DNA of 64,000 bases from Lentzea guizhouensis (lineage in GTDB: Bacteria > Actinomycetota > Actinomycetes > Mycobacteriales > Pseudonocardiaceae): NCBI RefSeq assembly GCF_001701025.1, contig NZ_CP016793.1:2666001-2730000 (forward strand), written 5' to 3'. The position numbers and the translations under genes are program-made. The notes beneath the pieces were generated by a model. The model worked only from the letters and a program-made list of their open reading frames with translations. It did not search any database and was not told where the DNA came from. The first letter of the stretch is position 1, and every line of letters begins with the position of its first letter. Below, piece after piece: positions 1-7,903 of the stretch.

Positions 1-1289
1 GGAGCAGCAGCGGCAGCAGGAGCGGCGGCGACAGCACTAGGCGCGGGGGCGGGTTGTTGGGACTTGCGGGTGAAGACCGGGGCGCCTGCTGGAACGGGGG
101 CCGTGGGGTCGCCGGGGGCCGCGATGGTGGCTGGGGGGCGGCGTTCGAGTTGTTCGAGGCGTTGCAGGAGTGCGGCTTCTGACTGGGAGACGGACGGGAG
201 GAGCATGCGGGAGCAGAGGAGCTCCAGCAGGAGGCGGGGGGCGGTGGCGCCGCGCATGTCGACGAGGCCCGTGTGGACGATCTCGGCGTAGCGGGTGAGG
301 GCGGCGGGGCCGATGCGTTCGGCTTGGGCGGACATCGTCGCGAGTTCGTCGTCGGGGGCCGAGACGAGGTTGCGGTCGGCGGCGTCGGGGACGGCGCAGA
401 GCAGGACGAGGTCGCGGAGGCGGTCGAGGAGGTCGGAGGCGAAGCGGCGGGGGTCGTGGCCTGCTTCGACGAGGCGGTCGATGGTGCTGAAGACGGCGGC
501 GCCGTCGCCTGCGGCGAGGCCGTCGACCACGTCGTTGATCAGGGCCGAGTCGGTGACGCCGAGCAGGCTGATGGCGCGGTCGTACCGCACGCCCTCCGGG
601 CCCGCGCCGGCGAGGAGCTGGTCCATCACGGACTGGGTGTCGCGGGCGGAGCCGCCGCCCGCGCGGATCACCAGGGGGAAGACGGCGGGCTCGACGGTGA
701 CGCCCTCGGCGGCGCAGTTGCGTTCGAGCAGGCTGCGCATCACGCCCGGCGGGATCAGGCGGAACGGGTAGTGGTGCGTGCGGGAGCGGATGGTCGGGAG
801 GACCTTGTCCGGCTCGGTGGTGGCGAAGATGAAGATCAGGTGGTCCGGCGGCTCTTCGACGATCTTCAGCAAGGCGTTGAAGCCCTGCGTGGTGACCATG
901 TGCGCCTCGTCGATGATGAAGACGCGGTACTTCGACTCCGCGGGGGCGTAGAAGGCCTTGTCGCGGAGGTCGCGGGCGTCTTCGACACCACCGTGGGAGG
1001 CGGCGTCGAGCTCGACCACGTCGACGCTGCCGGTGCCGTTCGGGGCCAGGCCGATGCACGAGTTGCACTCGCCGCACGGGTCGGGCGTCGGGCCCTGCAC
1101 GCAGTTCAGCGAGCGGGCCAGGATGCGGGCCGACGACGTCTTGCCGCAGCCGCGTGGGCCACTGAACAGGTACGCGTGGTTCACCCGGCCCGCCGACAGA
1201 GCGACACGCAGCGGGTCGGTCACGTGCTCCTGGCCTACGACCTCGGAGAACGTGGCCGGACGGTACTTGCGATACAGAGCGAGCGCCAC
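1..1289 (-). CDS. dnaX: DNA polymerase III subunit gamma/tau (5' part, runs off the window)
   Basis: This is the clamp-loader ATPase that opens the beta sliding clamp and couples the replicative polymerases. The GTG at 1289 begins VALALYRKYRP, the typical DnaX N-terminus. A Walker A motif (GPRGCGKTS) lies at residues 44-52, the zinc-binding cysteines are at 63, 72, 75 and 78, and a DEAH Walker B is at 127-130. About 429 residues are visible. The last ones enter an Ala/Pro-rich linker that normally leads to the tau C-terminal domains, which lie beyond the window. The SRP RNA gene sits directly upstream, a common actinobacterial arrangement. No slippery frameshift heptamer was seen in the visible part. 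Confidence 0.97.
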   Translation of the reverse strand, partial: MALALYRKYRPATFSEVVGQEHVTDPLRVALSAGRVNHAYLFSGPRGCGKTSSARILARSLNCVQGPTPDPCGECNSCIGLAPNGTGSVDVVELDAASHGGVEDARDLRDKAFYAPAESKYRVFIIDEAHMVTTQGFNALLKIVEEPPDHLIFIFATTEPDKVLPTIRSRTHHYPFRLIPPGVMRSLLERNCAAEGVTVEPAVFPLVIRAGGGSARDTQSVMDQLLAGAGPEGVRYDRAISLLGVTDSALINDVVDGLAAGDGAAVFSTIDRLVEAGHDPRRFASDLLDRLRDLVLLCAVPDAADRNLVSAPDDELATMSAQAERIGPAALTRYAEIVHTGLVDMRGATAPRLLLELLCSRMLLPSVSQSEAALLQRLEQLERRPPATIAAPGDPTAPVPAGAPVFTRKSQQPAPAPSAVAAAPAAAAA

Positions 1290-1324
1290 GCCGCAGACAG
1301 TACCGGTGGACCCCGACACAAAAA

Positions 1325-1413
1325 GGGGACCCCGTGCACCCACCAGAGCCCGCTTATCCTTGCTGCCTTCCGGCCCTGGGGAGGTTCGCGAGATGTGTGC
1401 CGCACGAGGTCCG
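1325..1413 (-). ncRNA. ffs: Bacterial small SRP RNA (4.5S type)
   Basis: On the minus strand the RNA begins GGACCTCGTGC and ends GCACGGGGTCC, so the ends pair. The apical part carries the conserved SRP domain IV core (AGGGCCGGAAGGCAGCAAGG, symmetric loop and GGAA tetraloop). It binds Ffh for co-translational targeting of membrane and secreted proteins. It lies between dnaX and the upstream MDMPI-like gene, as in other actinobacteria. A candidate -10 (TACACT, 1424-1419) ends seven bases before the predicted first G. The ends are set by pairing and could be off by a few bases. Confidence 0.93.
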
Positions 1414-1418
1414 ACGCA

Positions 1419-1454
1419 AGTGTAGCGAACGCCTTAGATCGAACGCATGTTCGA
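1419..1454 (-). promoter_or_regulatory. SRP RNA promoter overlapped by a LexA/SOS-box match
   Basis: TACACT at 1424-1419 is well placed as the -10 of the SRP RNA. The 16-bp element at 1439-1454 is TCGAAC-GCAT-GTTCGA, a perfect fit to the mycobacterial LexA consensus TCGAACN4GTTCGA, and it covers the -35 position. It lies inside the last codons of the upstream MDMPI-like ORF. LexA binding is inferred from the motif alone. Confidence 0.6.
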
Positions 1455-2006
1455 GTTGCCCACAGAGTTGTCCCCACCTGTGGACAACTTCCGGCCCGTG
1501 GCCAGCATCAACAGCTCCGGCGCAGGTAGATCGGGTACTCCGATCTCACGGAAACGCTTGCGCGCACCCCAGAACGGGCTCTTCAACACGTGTTCCAGCG
1601 CGGCCTGAGCCGGCTCGAGGGGCATCTCGCGAACGCGGCCCAGCGGGCGGGCGATGTCTTGGCCGTGGACGAGGAAGTCCACCAACGGGTCGATCGGAGC
1701 GGCCATCGGTGCCCGCTTCGGCGACGCCGCCGTCTCGCGGATCTGCGCGATCAGCTCCGAGCGGGTGAACCGTGCGGCGATCTCGCGCGCACGGCGGTCC
1801 TCCATGCGTTCCCAGTCGAATCGCGCCTTGACGATGCCCGACAGCACGTCGCCCCAGCCGGTGCGGGTGGACGTGGTCAGATGGGCGGCCATCTCCTGCA
1901 CGGTCCAGCCGGTGCAGAGGGTCTCCTGGCGCCATTCGGCGTCGGTCAGGTCTTCGAGCAGGCCGGCGACGCCGAGGCGTTCGGCCTCCAGCCACTTCAT
2001 GATCAT
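1434..2006 (-). CDS. Maleylpyruvate isomerase-type mycothiol-dependent (MDMPI N-terminal domain) protein
   Basis: A 190-residue protein of the DinB/MDMPI fold: the N-terminal four-helix bundle with the usual GWTVQEMAAHL and LVDFLVHGQDIARPLGR segments. Family members are metal-dependent thiol-linked isomerases or transferases using mycothiol; the substrate here is unknown. The ATG at 2006 overlaps the stop of the upstream sigma-factor gene (ATGA) and is preceded by GAGGAGC, so translation is probably coupled. Residues after LLMLATGR do not look like the family, and the corresponding DNA carries DnaA-like and LexA-like sites. The ORF therefore probably reads into a control region, and the tail may be a degraded C-terminus. 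Confidence 0.85.
   Translation of the reverse strand: MIMKWLEAERLGVAGLLEDLTDAEWRQETLCTGWTVQEMAAHLTTSTRTGWGDVLSGIVKARFDWERMEDRRAREIAARFTRSELIAQIRETAASPKRAPMAAPIDPLVDFLVHGQDIARPLGRVREMPLEPAQAALEHVLKSPFWGARKRFREIGVPDLPAPELLMLATGRKLSTGGDNSVGNSNMRSI
1456..1487. promoter_or_regulatory. Cluster of three DnaA-box-like 9-mers
   Basis: Within 32 bp there are TTGCCCACA (1456-1464, plus), TTGTCCCCA (1468-1476, plus) and a perfect actinobacterial DnaA box TTGTCCACA on the minus strand (1487-1479). The first two differ from the consensus by one base each. They sit immediately upstream of the LexA-box match and the SRP RNA/dnaX unit. This may be a DnaA-responsive control element; function is inferred. Confidence 0.5.
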
Positions 2007-3181
2007 GCTTGCTCCTCGGTGGCGGTGAGCCTGCGGCGCAGGAAGTCCTGCTCGGAACCTGTGCCCGCGAGTGCGATGGCCTCGCGGTAGGCCTGGGCGG
2101 CCTCGGTCGTGCGGCCCAGGCGGTGCAGCAGGTCGGCCCGCGCGGCGCGGTACGGGTGGTAGTCGCGGAGCTTGGGTTCGGCGGCGAGCTCGTCGAGCAG
2201 CGCCAGCCCCGCCGCCGGACCGTCGCGCATGGCGATCGCGGCGGCCCGGTTCAGCGCGACGACCGGGGACGGGACCAGCTTCAGCAGCACGTCGTAGAGC
2301 GCCACGATCTGCGGCCAGTCCGTCGAGGCGAAGTCGGGTGCCTCGTCGTGCACCGCGTTGATCGCCGCCTGCACGCCGTACGGGCCGTAGCCGCCGGTCA
2401 GCGCTCGTTCGGCCAACGCGCTGCCCTCGGCGATCATGTCCCGGTCCCACAGCGCGCGGTCCTGGTCCTCCAGCAGCTCGGCGCGTGCGTCGCGGCGGGC
2501 GTGGACCAGCAGCATCAACGCCAGCAGGCCCGTGACCTCGCGGTCCGGCAGCAGGCCGTGCAGGATCCGCGCCAGCCGGATCGCTTCCTCGGCGAGGTCG
2601 GCGCGCTGGGCCGCGTAGCCCTCGGTGAAGATCGAGTAGACGGCCTGCAGCACGCCGGGCAGGCGTTCCGGGAGCTCGTGCGGGTCGGGGACGCGGAACG
2701 GGATGCGCGCTTCCCTGATCTTCTTCTTCGCGCGCACGATCCGTTGTTGCATGGTCGCGACCGGCACCAGGTACGCCCGCGCCACCTCGGGCGTCGTGAA
2801 CCCGGCCAGGCACCGCAGGGTCAGCGCGCCGCGGTCCTCCGCGGGCAACGCCGGGTGCGCGCAGGTGAAGAACAGCTCCAGCCGCTCGTCCGGCAGCGCG
2901 TCACCCGCCGGCGGGTCCGCGCGGTCGACCTCCACCTGCAGCAACGCCAGCCGCGCCGCGTGCACCCGGTCGCGCCGCAACCGGTCGACGGCCTTGCGGC
3001 GCGCGGTCGTGAGCAACCACGCGCCGGGCCGGTCCGGCACCCCGTCCACCGGCCAGTGCCGCAGCGCCGCCTCGATCGCGTCGGAGGTGACCTCCTCGGC
3101 GAGGTCGAGGTCGCCGAAGCGCTTGACCAGGGTGGCGAGCAGCCTGCCGCGTTCCTCCCGGAACACCTGCTCGACGTTCAC
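2003..3181 (-). CDS. ECF sigma factor, ECF42 (DGPF-associated) type
   Basis: A 392-residue RNA polymerase sigma factor. Region 2 spans roughly residues 5-75 (FREERGRLLATLVKRFGDLDLAEEV), region 4 roughly 110-165 (CLAGFTTPEVARAYLVPVATMQQRIVRAKK, read in short parts), and a long helical TPR-like C-terminal extension follows. The DERLELFFTCAHPAL segment and the extension are typical of ECF42. That group has no anti-sigma factor and is encoded beside a DGPF/YCII protein, exactly as here. GTG at 3181 was chosen because it starts region 2 correctly and follows the YCII stop by eight bases. The 3' end overlaps the MDMPI gene start. Confidence 0.9.
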   Translation of the reverse strand: MNVEQVFREERGRLLATLVKRFGDLDLAEEVTSDAIEAALRHWPVDGVPDRPGAWLLTTARRKAVDRLRRDRVHAARLALLQVEVDRADPPAGDALPDERLELFFTCAHPALPAEDRGALTLRCLAGFTTPEVARAYLVPVATMQQRIVRAKKKIREARIPFRVPDPHELPERLPGVLQAVYSIFTEGYAAQRADLAEEAIRLARILHGLLPDREVTGLLALMLLVHARRDARAELLEDQDRALWDRDMIAEGSALAERALTGGYGPYGVQAAINAVHDEAPDFASTDWPQIVALYDVLLKLVPSPVVALNRAAAIAMRDGPAAGLALLDELAAEPKLRDYHPYRAARADLLHRLGRTTEAAQAYREAIALAGTGSEQDFLRRRLTATEEQA

Positions 3182-3189
3182 CGCACGGC

Positions 3190-3528
3190 TCAGAAGTCGA
3201 ACTCGGCGATCGGCCGCACCACGACAGCGCCGCCGTCGCGGGAGCCGGGGCACTTGGCGGCCCAGTCCAGCGCCGCGTCGAGGTCGGGCACGTCGATGAC
3301 GTTGTAGCCGCCGAGCACCTCGCGGGTCTCGGCGAATGGCCCGTCGGTCACGGTCCTGCGCCCGTCCGGTCCGACCTGGACGGTGGTCGCGGTGACGAGA
3401 TCGGCCAGCGAGTGACCGGAGACGAGCACGCCCGCGTCCTTCATCTCCTTCTCGTAGGCGATCCAGTCCTGGACGGTGCAGCTCGACTGCTGGTCAGAAG
3501 CCGCGTGGATCAACAGCATGTACTTCAC
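3190..3528 (-). CDS. YCII/DGPF-domain protein
   Basis: A 112-residue single-domain YCII-related protein containing the diagnostic TDGPFAETREVLGGYN segment near residues 68-83. Such proteins are ferredoxin-like-fold small proteins that pair genetically with ECF42 sigma factors; the biochemical role is not established. The start is GTG at 3528, set by AGGAGG six bases upstream. It is the first gene of the three-gene unit YCII - sigma - MDMPI, with short spacing then overlap. Confidence 0.92.
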   Translation of the reverse strand: MKYMLLIHAASDQQSSCTVQDWIAYEKEMKDAGVLVSGHSLADLVTATTVQVGPDGRRTVTDGPFAETREVLGGYNVIDVPDLDAALDWAAKCPGSRDGGAVVVRPIAEFDF

Positions 3529-3670
3529 GAATGTCCTCCTCGGTCCGGTCTTACGGGATCACGACGAGCGACCTGCCGCCAGATCGACACCGGCTTCGAA
3601 GATTTTTTCGGCGAGGTCGTGGGGACCCCCGTTTTGGGTCGCGAGACAGCCGTCCGGTAAGGTTCTCGAC

Positions 3671-3755
3671 GGAGGATTCGCATAGCGGCCTAGTGCGCAC
3701 GACTGGAAATCGTGTTGGGTTCACCCCCTCACGGGTTCAAATCCCGTATCCTCCG
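3671..3755 (+). tRNA. tRNA-Ser(GGA)
   Basis: An 85-nt class II tRNA. The acceptor stem GGAGGAT pairs with ATCCTCC (3748-3754), the discriminator is G3755, and a long variable arm is present. The anticodon loop CTGGAAA sits between CACGA and TCGTG, giving anticodon GGA at 3705-3707. The T-arm is GGGTTCAAATCCC. CCA is not encoded. Confidence 0.96.
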
Positions 3756-3765
3756 CTCGCTGATG

Positions 3766-3797
3766 AAGGGCGCCGAACCTCACCGTTCGGCGCCCTT
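3766..3797 (+). terminator. Rho-independent-type terminator after tRNA-Ser(GGA)
   Basis: A perfect 13-bp stem AAGGGCGCCGAAC / GTTCGGCGCCCTT with a six-base loop, eleven bases after the tRNA. It ends just before the next gene's promoter. Confidence 0.85.
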
Positions 3798-3816
3798 CTG
3801 GCGTTACCGTTGCATG

Positions 3817-4461
3817 ATGTTGCCTGATGACCTGATGGTGTTGTTCATCAACGAGGGGACCGGCAAGCTCCGGGTCGACAGCTCGTCGGCGGAGAACGCG
3901 CTCGCCGGTGCCGTGCTCATCGAGCTGGTCAACTCGGGCCGCGTCGCGTTCGAGCCGAACGGCAAGAAGCTCCAGGTCGTCGATCCGACGCCGTTGAGTG
4001 ACCCGCTGCTGCAGGAGTCCGTGCTGCGGATCGACAAGCCGTTGTCACCGCAGAAGTCCGTGGAGCGCCTGCGCAAGAAGGTGCGCGACAACGTGGCCGC
4101 GCGGCTGGAGGACCGTGGCGTGGTGCGGGTCGAGCCGCGCAAGGTGCTCGGGATCTTCCCGGCGAAGAGCTACCGGATCACCGACGAGCGGGTGGCGGTC
4201 GAGGTGCGCAAGGCCGTGGGCGAGGTCGTGCTCGGGTATCGCGGTGCGGACGCGCGCACCGGGTCGTTGGTCACGTTGCTGCAGTCGGTGAAGGCCGTGC
4301 ACAAGGTGGTCGAGGGCGACAAGCGCGACATGACCAGGCGGGCCAAGGAGATCGCGGCCGGCAACTGGGCTGGCGACGCCGTGCGCAGGGCGGTCGAGGC
4401 GATCCAGGCCGGGGTGGTCGCCGCAACGGCAGCTGCCGCCGCCGCGTCATCCGGTGGATGA
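3817..4461 (+). CDS. GPP34 (GOLPH3-like) phosphoprotein-family protein
   Basis: A 214-residue protein with the GPP34 pattern: N-terminal LPDDLMVLFINEGTGKL, then ALAGAVLIELVNSGRVAF and a helical C-terminus ending in an Ala-rich tail. Eukaryotic GOLPH3 binds phosphatidylinositol 4-phosphate; actinobacterial homologues are widespread but their role is unknown. ATG 3817 (adjacent ATG at 3814 possible) was chosen because TACCGT lies six bases upstream and there is no ribosome-binding site, suggesting a leaderless message. Confidence 0.88.
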   Translation: MLPDDLMVLFINEGTGKLRVDSSSAENALAGAVLIELVNSGRVAFEPNGKKLQVVDPTPLSDPLLQESVLRIDKPLSPQKSVERLRKKVRDNVAARLEDRGVVRVEPRKVLGIFPAKSYRITDERVAVEVRKAVGEVVLGYRGADARTGSLVTLLQSVKAVHKVVEGDKRDMTRRAKEIAAGNWAGDAVRRAVEAIQAGVVAATAAAAAASSGG

Positions 4462-4488
4462 CACGACGACGGCAGCGGTAGAACCGGG

Positions 4489-6930
4489 TTACTTCTTCAG
4501 GCAGTCGATGACGTCCTCGAGAGCGAACACGATCTTGTCGACGCTCGCGTCGCCCGTGGACGGGCGGAGGCGGACGATCTGCGGGTCGTGGTCGCTCGCC
4601 TGGTCGGCGAACTCGGCGTTGATGTGGACCACGTCGTAGCCGAAGCGGGTGATGTTGTTGCTCATCACGATGTGGTCGAGCGTCTGCGAGTTGCCCTCGA
4701 AGACGTAGCTGTACCGCTCGTTCACGGGCAGCGTCTCGATCAGCGCCTTGAGGTTGCCGTCACCGGTCAGCGTCTTGAGCGCGGGCGAGAACTGGTAGTC
4801 GTTCAGGTCGCCTGCGAGGATCACGTTGGCGCCCCGGTCGGCCGCGCGCAGCTGCTCGGTGAATGCCTTGAGCGACGCCGCCTGCTTGCCGCGCTGCACC
4901 TCGGAGGTGCGGTTCGGCGGCTGGTTGCGGCCGTGGATGGCCTCGTCGCCGCCCTTGGAGTTGAAGTGGTTCGCGACGACGAAGACCGTGCGGCCGCGGA
5001 ACTTGAACTCACCGGCGAGCGGCTTGCGGCTGTTGGCCCACGCGTCGTTCAGCGGGTCGATCCGGCCCGGTGACACGGAAAGCGCGGCGCGGCCGTTCTT
5101 CTTCACGACCTGGACGGGCGTCTTGAAGTCGCCGCCCGGACGGTCCACGAAGGACACCCGCTGCGGGTTGAAGAAGAAGCCGACGCGGATGTTGCCGCCG
5201 GGCTCGCCGCCGTCCTTCAGGTTCTCCGGGTCGATCTGCCGCCACTGGTAGCGCGGGCCGCCCTTGGCGACGATCGCGTCGGCGAACTTCTGCAGCGTCT
5301 GGTCGGCAGCCACGACACCGTCGTTCGTCGCGCCGTTGTTGTCCTGGATCTCCTCCAGCACGACGACGTCCGGGCTGCGCAGGTTGGTGGTCACGCCCTC
5401 GGCGAGCCGGTCGAACTTCTCCTGCGGGTCGGACGGGTCGAGGTTCTCGACGTTGTAGGTCGCGACCGAGAGCTCGGACTCCTTCTGCTGCGCGGTGATC
5501 TCGCGCTGCAGGTTGCCCGGCGTGTGGGCGCCGAGCGTCAGCGCCGCCAGCGTGTAGCCGCCGAAGTTGGTGTACTCGATGGCACCGATGGTTGCGCCGG
5601 CGAACACGTCACCGACGTTCGCGGCGGGCAGCGCGCCAGCGGTCTTGATCTTCAGGCGGCCGCTGTTCTGCTGGTCGTAGGCGGTGTAGGTGGTGCCACC
5701 GCGCTGGTTGCGGTTTTGGTCGGGGTTGACGGTCACCCAGACCTCGCCGAACGAGTTGCTCGGGCCGACCACGCGGGCGTCGTCGACCTGCACGAGCGTG
5801 CCTTCGAGGGACTCGAAGTAGTCGAGGCCGTACTTCGCCGGCTCCAGCGGGAGCTGCTCGATGCTGCCGCCGGGGGCGGGCAGGTAGGCGGCCGGGATGT
5901 TCTTCACGACGACCGGCGCCGGGACCGCGTTCCCCTTGGAGAGCGTGAGCGTGGTCGGCGTGGTGATCTCGGTGAGGGTCTGGTTGGATCCCGTCTCACC
6001 ACCCGGCCGGTACTCCGCGATCGTACCGCTGACCAGCACCTCGTCGCCCACCGCGACGGTCGGCGCGGTGCCGCCCGTGTAGACGAACACGCCCTCGCTG
6101 GTGCGCGGGTCGGTGTCCGGGGTCTTGACGTCCTGGATCCAGAAGCCGCGGTCACCCGTGGCGCGCGTGCCGGTGACGACGCCGGGGACGTTGGTGACCT
6201 TCTGGCCGACGAGCGGCGAGGTGCGCGTCACGCCCTGGATGTCGTGGATGCGCTTGTCGCCGGGGGTGGGGTCCGGGTCGGGGTCGGGATCCGGGTTGCC
6301 GCCGCCCGGGGTCTCGCCCTTGGAGTTGGTCGGGGTGGGGCCGCCGACCGTGAAGTCGGCGGAGTTGTTGTCGGTGTCGGGCAGGCCGGTGGTGCGCGAG
6401 GCCGACGTGGTGTTGCTCAGCGCGCCGGTCGCGGTGGTCTCGCGGACGGCGGCCGTGCCGTAGCCGACGAGGTCCTTGATCCGCGGCTCCGCGGCGCAGT
6501 CGGCGGCCGTCTTGCAGGTCAGCGCCGTGGTGCCGGAGACGAGCGCGATGGTGCCGCCGGTGGCGCTCATGGCGAGGGTGCCGGTGGCGTCCGGGGCAGG
6601 CAGCTCGACGGTGCCGCCGGCGCCCTTGGCCTGCGCGACGAGGAACGTCTTGCCGGCCGCGATGCTGCCGGTCAGCGGCGTGACGCCCCACTGCGTGGCG
6701 GCGCCGGGGCTGGCGGAGATGTACTGGACGCTGAAGCCGTCCAGGCTGACGGGGACCGTGCCCTTGTTCGCGAGCTCGACGAAGTCCTGCGTGAGGGTGG
6801 CGCCGGAGTTGCCGCCGCCCCCGTAGACCTCGGAGATCAGCGCGTCGGGGCTGGGCGCGGCGACGGCGGGGACGGCGGCGAACACGAGCGCCGCCACCGC
6901 TGTCCCGACACCGGGCAGGGTGGATCTCAA
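4489..6930 (-). CDS. Secreted nuclease with lamin-tail and endonuclease/exonuclease/phosphatase domains
   Basis: An 813-residue exported enzyme of the ExeM/NucH type. It has a signal peptide (about residues 1-25, ending AVAA), a lamin-tail domain (about 26-200, LISEVYGGGGNSG), a Pro/Asp-rich linker and an OB-fold-like YhcR region. A C-terminal EEP nuclease domain starts near VATYNVENL and carries VVLEEIQD, LAGDLNDY and ASDHDPQ. It should hydrolyse extracellular DNA for nutrition or biofilm/NET escape. No anchor follows the catalytic domain. The TTG start at 6930 is set by GGAGGAAG five bases upstream. The intergenic region on its 5' side holds a LexA-box match shared with a divergent gene. 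Confidence 0.9.
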   Translation of the reverse strand: MRSTLPGVGTAVAALVFAAVPAVAAPSPDALISEVYGGGGNSGATLTQDFVELANKGTVPVSLDGFSVQYISASPGAATQWGVTPLTGSIAAGKTFLVAQAKGAGGTVELPAPDATGTLAMSATGGTIALVSGTTALTCKTAADCAAEPRIKDLVGYGTAAVRETTATGALSNTTSASRTTGLPDTDNNSADFTVGGPTPTNSKGETPGGGNPDPDPDPDPTPGDKRIHDIQGVTRTSPLVGQKVTNVPGVVTGTRATGDRGFWIQDVKTPDTDPRTSEGVFVYTGGTAPTVAVGDEVLVSGTIAEYRPGGETGSNQTLTEITTPTTLTLSKGNAVPAPVVVKNIPAAYLPAPGGSIEQLPLEPAKYGLDYFESLEGTLVQVDDARVVGPSNSFGEVWVTVNPDQNRNQRGGTTYTAYDQQNSGRLKIKTAGALPAANVGDVFAGATIGAIEYTNFGGYTLAALTLGAHTPGNLQREITAQQKESELSVATYNVENLDPSDPQEKFDRLAEGVTTNLRSPDVVVLEEIQDNNGATNDGVVAADQTLQKFADAIVAKGGPRYQWRQIDPENLKDGGEPGGNIRVGFFFNPQRVSFVDRPGGDFKTPVQVVKKNGRAALSVSPGRIDPLNDAWANSRKPLAGEFKFRGRTVFVVANHFNSKGGDEAIHGRNQPPNRTSEVQRGKQAASLKAFTEQLRAADRGANVILAGDLNDYQFSPALKTLTGDGNLKALIETLPVNERYSYVFEGNSQTLDHIVMSNNITRFGYDVVHINAEFADQASDHDPQIVRLRPSTGDASVDKIVFALEDVIDCLKK

Positions 6931-7035
6931 AACTTCCTCCAGGGGATGCGGCGGACCGCCGCATCTTTCCTCGATCGGGTGGTCTTTGGAAGGCGTTGTT
7001 ACTAACGGTTAACCGGTTGGCCCAGCAATGATCAC

Positions 7036-7065
7036 TCGAACAAGTGTTCGATCATGGTGTATGCT
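7036..7065 (+). promoter_or_regulatory. LexA/SOS-box match overlapping a candidate promoter
   Basis: TCGAAC-AAGT-GTTCGA at 7036-7051 is a perfect palindrome and an exact fit to the mycobacterial SOS box. A candidate plus-strand -10, TATGCT, lies at 7060-7065, so the box would cover its -35 region. It lies between the divergent nuclease (start 6930) and MDMPI gene (start 7131), so either could be controlled. A second, leaderless-type -10 (TACTTT, 7118-7123) is closer to the MDMPI start. Confidence 0.6.
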
Positions 7066-7130
7066 CCACATCGGAACGCTGACCGGTGGGCCCCTCCCAG
7101 GCGCCGGTCGGCGTCCCTACTTTGGTGGGC

Positions 7131-7901
7131 ATGGGGATCCTGAGCTACGAGCGCCGCTGCGCCGAGATCATCAACCAGACCGACCTGCTCGTGTCGTCGC
7201 TGAACGACGCTGACCTGCGTGTTTCCGTTCCGGCGACGCCCGACTGGACGCTGAACCAGCTCCTGCGACACGTCGGCCACGCCCACCGCTGGGCCGACGT
7301 GATGCTCCGGGAGAGGCTGCCGGAGATCGACTTCTCCCGCAACGGCGCCCAGCTGCCGGCCTCGTACGAGGGTGAATCCGCCTCGGTGCTGATCCCCTGG
7401 TTGCAGGAAGGCGCGGCGTCGCTGGCGGAGGTGCTGCGGTCGGTCGACCCGGACGAGATGATCGCGCCGGTGAACGGCCACCCCGGCCCGCGCGCGTGGT
7501 CGCGGCGGATGACCCACGAGACCGTGATCCACCGGTTCGACGCGCTCCAGGCGCTCGGACTGCCGTTCGAGGTCGACCCCGAGGTCGCCCAGGACACGCT
7601 GCGCGAGTGGACCGGTCTCGCGCTGCCGTACGCGTTCATGAGGTGGCCTGCCGAGACCGCGCCGCTCGTCGGGTCCGGCACGGTGCACCTGCACGCGACG
7701 GACGTGGAGGCGGAGTTCGTGGTCGATCTCACGGGTGCCGCGCCGGTGGTGCGGGAAGGGCACGAGAAGGCTGACGTGGCGGTGCGCGGACCGGTGGTCG
7801 AGCTGGTGCTGGCGGTGTACCGGCGGCGGTCGGTGGAGGGACTGGAGGTGTTCGGCGATCGCGCGCTGCTGGAGCTGGTGCTGGAGCGCGTACGTTTTTG
7901 A
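7131..7901 (+). CDS. Maleylpyruvate isomerase-family mycothiol-dependent enzyme
   Basis: A 256-residue full-length MDMPI protein. The N-terminal DinB-like bundle contains PDWTLNQLLRHVGHAHRWAD and the metal-site histidines (RHVGHAHRW, HETVIHRFD). The C-terminal MDMPI_C domain ends in SVEGLEVFGDRALLELVLERV. It is expected to act in the cytosol with mycothiol on an unknown electrophile. ATG 7131 follows TACTTT by seven bases, a leaderless-type spacing, and begins the conserved domain at once. A perfect LexA box lies about 80 bp upstream; the DinB fold is named for a damage-inducible gene, so SOS control is plausible. Confidence 0.9.
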   Translation: MGILSYERRCAEIINQTDLLVSSLNDADLRVSVPATPDWTLNQLLRHVGHAHRWADVMLRERLPEIDFSRNGAQLPASYEGESASVLIPWLQEGAASLAEVLRSVDPDEMIAPVNGHPGPRAWSRRMTHETVIHRFDALQALGLPFEVDPEVAQDTLREWTGLALPYAFMRWPAETAPLVGSGTVHLHATDVEAEFVVDLTGAAPVVREGHEKADVAVRGPVVELVLAVYRRRSVEGLEVFGDRALLELVLERVRF

Positions 7902-7903
7902 CC

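Noticed and set aside
37..1077. Long Arg/Pro-rich open frame on the minus strand over dnaX
   Set aside because: It is a shadow of dnaX in another frame; its composition is not protein-like and dnaX motifs are clear in the true frame.
273..1529. Long plus-strand frame opposite dnaX and ffs
   Set aside because: High GC at third positions of dnaX keeps the opposite strand open; no start signal or family feature.
4045..4302. Minus-strand frame inside the GPP34 gene
   Set aside because: Shadow ORF with no start signal; the plus-strand gene has clear family features.
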